A stretch of 64,000 nucleotides of DNA from Eupransor demetentiae (lineage in GTDB: Bacteria > Bacillota > Bacilli > Lactobacillales > Lactobacillaceae): NCBI RefSeq assembly GCF_963930865.1, contig NZ_CAWVOH010000002.1, forward strand, positions 248,001 through 312,000, in the 5' to 3' direction. Below the pieces are notes generated by a model that saw only the letters and a list, made by a program, of their open reading frames with translations, searched no databases and had not been told where the DNA came from. Below, in pieces: positions 60,381 through 64,000 of the stretch (position 1 is its first letter; each line of letters begins with the position of its first letter). The position numbers and the translations under genes were made by a program.

Positions 60381-61820
60381 ATGGAAAAGGACGCAGATAG
60401 TTGGTTAAAACAGGCACAAAGTTACCAACCGGAGCTTTTAACTAATTTAAAAAAATATTTGGCCATTCCTTCCGTATATGATCCAAAAACTGTTACGGAG
60501 AAAACCCCATTGGGGAAAGGCATTGACCAGGCCCTGACATTTTTGGAAGATTTGGCGCGCCAAGATGGTTTTCGGGTACGCCGCTGTGCAAAAGGAATGG
60601 TTTCGGTCATTTCTTTTGGCCCCGAAGATGCTAAAGAAACGATTGGTGTTCTAGTTCACGCCGACGTTGTTCCTGCCGGTTCTGGTTGGACCGTCACGGG
60701 GGCCTTCGAGCCCAAGGAAATCAACGGCCGCTTATACGGTCGCGGTGCCCACGATATGAAGGCGGATGTCATGGCCTCTTATTACGCCATTCGCCAATTA
60801 GCGGATGATGGCTTGCAGCCCAACCGCCGAATTGATTTGATTGTTGGTGGGGATGAAGAAAGTCAGTGGCGCGATATGCGGGCCTATTTGGCGGAAAACG
60901 AAGCGCCTACAATGGCCTTTTCACCAGACGGCGCTTTTCCGGTTGTTCCCGGTGAGCTGGGCGTTGTCACGATGCAACTCCACGTTCCGGCTGCTAAAAA
61001 TCAAGGGTCTTGGCGGCTTTTGTCTTTTGATGCAGGTATTCGCGATAACGTTGTTCCAGGTCAGGCACTAGCTAAGCTACAAGTTGCTAATGATGAAGAG
61101 GCAACCTTAGAAGCAGCTTACCAGGCCTATCTCAGCCAGTATGTTGCCATCAATGGAACCATGCAAAAAGATGGGAATGTTGTGACCTTGAAGTTGAATG
61201 GTATCGCCGCTCACGGCGCCTACCCTGACCAGGGGATGAATGCCGCGACCTTCCTGGCACATTTTCTAATGAACTATGCTTTTGATACGGAGAGCCAAAA
61301 GTTTCTACAACTAATCGGCGACCGCCTGCATGAGAATTTTGAAGCGCAAAATCTTGGCATCGATTACCGTGATCCCATCATGGGCGGCCTGGTACTTAAT
61401 CTTTCTCAAGTGCACTATCAAGAAGAAAAAGGTGGCGACATTAACTTGCGTTTCCGCTTCCCAAAGGGAATTGAAATTAGCAGCGTTGCTAAGGATTTGC
61501 AGGATAACTTGGGCGAGTATGATGCCAAGGTAAGTTATGACCCTGATAAGGTTAGCCCGGCGCACTTTGTTCCTCTCGATGATGAAATTGTTAAAACATT
61601 GGGACAGGTATATGCCGACCATACCAATAGTGAAAAAACGTACAAAATTGCGTCAGGTGGTTCCTACGCTCGAATCATCAAGCGCGGGGTTGCATTTGGT
61701 GGCCAGTTCCCCGATGCACCCATGAATAGCCACCAGCCCAACGAGTTTGTCATTGTTGCTAACATTCCCCGGGCCCAGGCAATCTTTGCCGATGCGCTAG
61801 CCCGCTTGGCAATGCTCTAG
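60381..61820 (+). CDS. pepV: M20 family dipeptidase PepV
   Basis: PepV is a Zn-dependent dipeptidase that releases amino acids from imported dipeptides. The metal-binding motifs are LVHADVVPAG, GRGAHDMKADV and IVGGDEESQW with the catalytic Glu. The lid domain and a C-terminal HQPNEF-type histidine ligand (MNSHQPNEFV) follow. The length of 480 residues is usual. The ATG at 60381 follows CGGGGGAGATAG. The usual PepV sequence near the second metal ligand is GASDDKG-like, and here it is GAHDMKAD, still with the bridging Asp. Confidence 0.88.
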   Translation: MEKDADSWLKQAQSYQPELLTNLKKYLAIPSVYDPKTVTEKTPLGKGIDQALTFLEDLARQDGFRVRRCAKGMVSVISFGPEDAKETIGVLVHADVVPAGSGWTVTGAFEPKEINGRLYGRGAHDMKADVMASYYAIRQLADDGLQPNRRIDLIVGGDEESQWRDMRAYLAENEAPTMAFSPDGAFPVVPGELGVVTMQLHVPAAKNQGSWRLLSFDAGIRDNVVPGQALAKLQVANDEEATLEAAYQAYLSQYVAINGTMQKDGNVVTLKLNGIAAHGAYPDQGMNAATFLAHFLMNYAFDTESQKFLQLIGDRLHENFEAQNLGIDYRDPIMGGLVLNLSQVHYQEEKGGDINLRFRFPKGIEISSVAKDLQDNLGEYDAKVSYDPDKVSPAHFVPLDDEIVKTLGQVYADHTNSEKTYKIASGGSYARIIKRGVAFGGQFPDAPMNSHQPNEFVIVANIPRAQAIFADALARLAML

Positions 61821-61828
61821 ACCACTCG

Positions 61829-61845
61829 TGTCATAAAAGCTGACA
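61829..61845 (+). promoter_or_regulatory. GlnR box upstream of the glutamine transporter
   Basis: TGTCATAAAAGCTGACA matches the GlnR/TnrA consensus TGTNA-N7-TNACA at every fixed position. Its centre lies about 49 bases upstream of the predicted transcription start. Confidence 0.75.
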
Positions 61846-61870
61846 CAATTTCTTCGCTAACTTGACAGAC

Positions 61871-61879
61871 TGCTATATT
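61871..61879 (+). promoter_or_regulatory. Extended -10 promoter of the glutamine transporter
   Basis: TGCTATATT (TGn plus TATATT at 61874-61879) ends 6 bases before the ATG at 61886, so the transcript would begin at the start codon. No ribosome site lies between. Confidence 0.5.
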
Positions 61880-61885
61880 GAAAGC

Positions 61886-63322
61886 ATGAAGAAGATATTG
61901 AAAATGCTAACCCTCGCAGTGGCCGCTTTTTCTTTGGGTACTTTTGCCCAGAAAGCAGATGCCGCTAGCGAACCCCACTACGTGATTACGACCGATGGAA
62001 CTTATCCACCCTTCGATTTTGCGAATCAAGACAATCAGTACGTGGGAATTGATCAAGACATTTTGAAGGCAATTGCCAAGGCAGAAGGTTTTACTTACAC
62101 TTTGAAGCCAATGTCCTTTAATGCGGCCACGCAGTCGGTTTCATCCGACCAAGCCGATGGTGTCATTGCCGGAATGTCCATTACGCCAGAACGTAAGGCG
62201 GTTTTTGATTTTGGAACGCCTTATTACCGTTCGGGAATTGCCTGGGCAGTTGCCAAGGGCTCCAAGATTAAGTCTTTGGAAGACTTGCGTGGCAAGACCG
62301 TGGCGATTAAAACCGGAACTTCTGGTGCAGACTACGCCCTTTCCATTCAAAAGAAGTACGGCTTTAAGGTAACCTACTTCAATGACTCCGAAACGCTTTA
62401 CCGAGACGTGATTAACGGTAATTCGGTTGCCACTTTCGGTGATCTGCCCGTTTTGCTTTACTCCATTAAAAATGGGACGGAACTGAAAGTCATGAACGCT
62501 AAGAACCCATATCAGGCTGGTGAATATGGTTTCGCCGTCAAGAAGGGGTCAAATGCTGCCTTGCTGGCCGCCTTTAACCGTGGTTTCGCTAAAATCAAGG
62601 CCGACGGTACTTACCAAAAGATTATCGACAAGTATTTGAATGCTTCTGCAAGCGAATTTACTGGTAACCAGAATTCAACTTGGAACATTTTGAAGGCGAA
62701 CCGCGCTGCCTTCCTAGATGGCCTAAAGGAAACCATCATCTTGACGGTGATTGGTATTATCTTGGCTGGTCTCTGGGGTTTAATCCTCGGTGTGATGGGC
62801 GTTAGCCAGTGGCGTTTGTTCCGCTGGATTTCGTCAACTATTATCTATACTTTCCGTGGTTTGCCAATGATGGTTTTGGCCTTCTTTATCTACATCGGTT
62901 TGCCTGGTGTGATTGGAGCAAAGATTCCGGCACTGATTGCTGGAATCGTGACCTTGGTACTTAACGAAGGGGCCTATATCGGGGCCTTCGTCCGCGGTGG
63001 CTTTGAAAGCGTTGATTACGGCCAAATGGAAGCAGCCCGTTCACTGGGCTTGAGCCACAATAAGGCCATGCGCAAGGTCATTATGCCGCAGGGAATCAAG
63101 CTGGTTATCCCTTCATTTGTTAACCAATTGATTATTACTTTGAAGGATACTTCGATTTTGTCAGCCATCGGAATCGTCGAATTGACTCAGACCGGAACGC
63201 TGATTGTTTCACGAAATTCTCAAGGATTCCGCGTGTGGGCACTGGTAGCTATGGTATACTTAATTGTAATTACGGTGCTAACTTGGTTTAGTAACTGGAT
63301 TGGAAAAAGGACACAGGCATGA
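61886..63322 (+). CDS. glnP: Glutamine/amino-acid ABC transporter, binding protein-permease fusion
   Basis: This 478-residue fusion has a signal sequence or anchor (KMLTLAVAAFSLGTFAQKADAAS), then a periplasmic-binding-protein domain (about residues 30-255, YVITTDGTYPPFDF, GMSITPERKAVFDFGTPYY). A HisM-type permease domain with about five helices follows, with the EAA loop EAARSLGLSHNKAMRKVIMPQGIKL. The GlnP-type fusion imports glutamine, glutamate or related polar amino acids. The cleavage site ADA-AS suggests that the binding domain is tethered by the permease itself. It overlaps the ATPase gene by 4 bases. Expression is probably under nitrogen control by GlnR. Confidence 0.92.
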   Translation: MKKILKMLTLAVAAFSLGTFAQKADAASEPHYVITTDGTYPPFDFANQDNQYVGIDQDILKAIAKAEGFTYTLKPMSFNAATQSVSSDQADGVIAGMSITPERKAVFDFGTPYYRSGIAWAVAKGSKIKSLEDLRGKTVAIKTGTSGADYALSIQKKYGFKVTYFNDSETLYRDVINGNSVATFGDLPVLLYSIKNGTELKVMNAKNPYQAGEYGFAVKKGSNAALLAAFNRGFAKIKADGTYQKIIDKYLNASASEFTGNQNSTWNILKANRAAFLDGLKETIILTVIGIILAGLWGLILGVMGVSQWRLFRWISSTIIYTFRGLPMMVLAFFIYIGLPGVIGAKIPALIAGIVTLVLNEGAYIGAFVRGGFESVDYGQMEAARSLGLSHNKAMRKVIMPQGIKLVIPSFVNQLIITLKDTSILSAIGIVELTQTGTLIVSRNSQGFRVWALVAMVYLIVITVLTWFSNWIGKRTQA

Positions 63323-64000
63323 GTGAAGAAAAGCAAGTAAAAGTACATGTTGACAAGGTCAACAAGTCATACGGTAGCAACCACGTCCTTCGTGACATTT
63401 CCCTTGATGTTGATGCAAATGAAGTGGTCGTCATGATTGGCCCTTCTGGTTCAGGAAAGTCAACTTTCCTTCGAATGCTCAACCAACTGGAAGTTCCTAA
63501 TAGCGGAACCATCGTGGTGGATGGTCACAATATTTCGGACAAGAAGACCGATATTAATAAGGTTCGTGAAAATATCGGAATGGTTTTCCAGAATTTCAAC
63601 CTCTTCAATAATTACACAGTACTTGAAAACATTACTTTGGCACCCGTTCAATTGGGCAAGATGACCAAGCAGGAAGCTGAAAAGCGCGGTCGCGAATTGT
63701 TGGAGACGGTTGGTTTGGCCGACAAGGCCGACGTTTCCGTCAACTCTTTGTCCGGTGGTCAAAAGCAGCGTATTGCCATCGCCCGTGCTTTGGCAATGGA
63801 TCCTGACGTGATGCTCTTCGACGAGCCAACTTCAGCCCTCGATCCTGAAATGGTTGGGGATGTCTTGGACGTTATGAAGGACTTGGCTAAGTCAGGAATG
63901 ACGATGATTATCGTGACGCACGAAATGGGCTTTGCTAAGCAGGTTGCTGACCGAGTTGTCTTCTTCGAATCTGGTAAGATTCAAGAATCAGGTACGCCTG
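63319..64000 (+). CDS. glnQ: Amino-acid ABC transporter ATPase (3' end outside window)
   Basis: The frame is open to the window edge, showing about 227 residues of a protein usually near 245. Walker A GPSGSGKST, Q-loop MVFQNFNLF, signature LSGGQKQRIAIARAL, Walker B VMLFDEPTSALDP and the switch histidine in IIVTHEMGFA are intact. It is of the polar amino-acid transporter class (HisP/GlnQ). The ATG overlaps the stop of the fusion permease, so the two form one transporter. Confidence 0.95.
   Translation, partial: MSEEKQVKVHVDKVNKSYGSNHVLRDISLDVDANEVVVMIGPSGSGKSTFLRMLNQLEVPNSGTIVVDGHNISDKKTDINKVRENIGMVFQNFNLFNNYTVLENITLAPVQLGKMTKQEAEKRGRELLETVGLADKADVSVNSLSGGQKQRIAIARALAMDPDVMLFDEPTSALDPEMVGDVLDVMKDLAKSGMTMIIVTHEMGFAKQVADRVVFFESGKIQESGTP

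Noticed and set aside
1..64000. Prophage, insertion sequence, CRISPR array or replication origin
   Set aside because: No transposase, integrase, phage structural gene, regularly spaced repeat or DnaA-box cluster was found; the gene order is of core type apart from the 1.7-3.7 kb cassette.

Overview
The window reads as chromosomal DNA from a lactic acid bacterium of the Lactobacillaceae, most like the Leuconostoc/Weissella/Fructobacillus group. The reasons are a malolactic-type enzyme, a FemX-type peptide-bridge enzyme close to the Weissella type, a class 1A dihydroorotate dehydrogenase, PyrR-type attenuators, a methionine T-box, CcpA and GlnR boxes, a DUF3290/DUF421 pair and short rho-independent terminators after most transcription units. 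The genus is an inference. There is no prophage, insertion sequence or CRISPR array. Most genes are housekeeping genes in tight operons.

Layout. 1-3.8 kb: 3' end of a malolactic-type enzyme, a small anchored protein, then an AT-rich three-gene cassette of unknown function. 3.8-5.9 kb (minus): gatD/murT, lipid II amidation. 6-15.5 kb (plus): tdk-prfA-prmC-sua5, a stand-alone ptsH, tsaB-GNAT-GNAT-tsaD, rex-femX and a HAD phosphatase. 15.5-24.7 kb (minus): the UMP operon pyrB-pyrC-carA-carB-pyrD-pyrF-pyrE behind two tandem PyrR attenuators. 24.7-26.2 kb (minus): an MFS transporter behind a leader that encodes a Trp/Phe/Tyr-rich peptide. 26.3-31.2 kb (plus): nitroreductase, groES-groEL under CIRCE, DUF3290-DUF421, a MenA-like prenyltransferase. 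31.2-33.9 kb (minus): GT-C glycosyltransferase and a CBS protein. 34-45.5 kb (plus): pth-mfd-rqcP-divIC-tilS-hpt-ftsH-hslO-lysS. 45.6-45.9 kb: two tRNA-Asn and one tRNA-Thr. 46-50 kb: glutathione peroxidase, alpha/beta hydrolase, a TetR/permease pair, a candidate 17-residue peptide gene, GNAT and tRNA-Gln. 50-55 kb: a GntR regulator, an SDR-like protein and metQ-metN-metI behind a T-box. 55-64 kb: CynX-like MFS, a P-type ATPase behind a yybP-ykoY manganese riboswitch, a small co-transcribed protein, a Gtf3-like glycosyltransferase, PepV, and a glutamine-type ABC transporter (binding protein-permease fusion plus the start of its ATPase) behind a GlnR box.

Regulation by RNA leaders is prominent: tandem PyrR attenuators, a T-box, a Mn riboswitch, and what looks like ribosome-mediated attenuation by an aromatic leader peptide, which is unusual in Firmicutes. 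The least familiar items are that attenuator, the tiny TetR-linked peptide gene at 49.3 kb, the AT-rich cassette at 1.7-3.7 kb, and the loss of all zinc-site cysteines in two unrelated proteins (MurT and Hsp33). Several genes (tsaB, tilS, the glutamine transporter) have a -10 box placed so that transcription would begin at the start codon, which suggests leaderless mRNAs.
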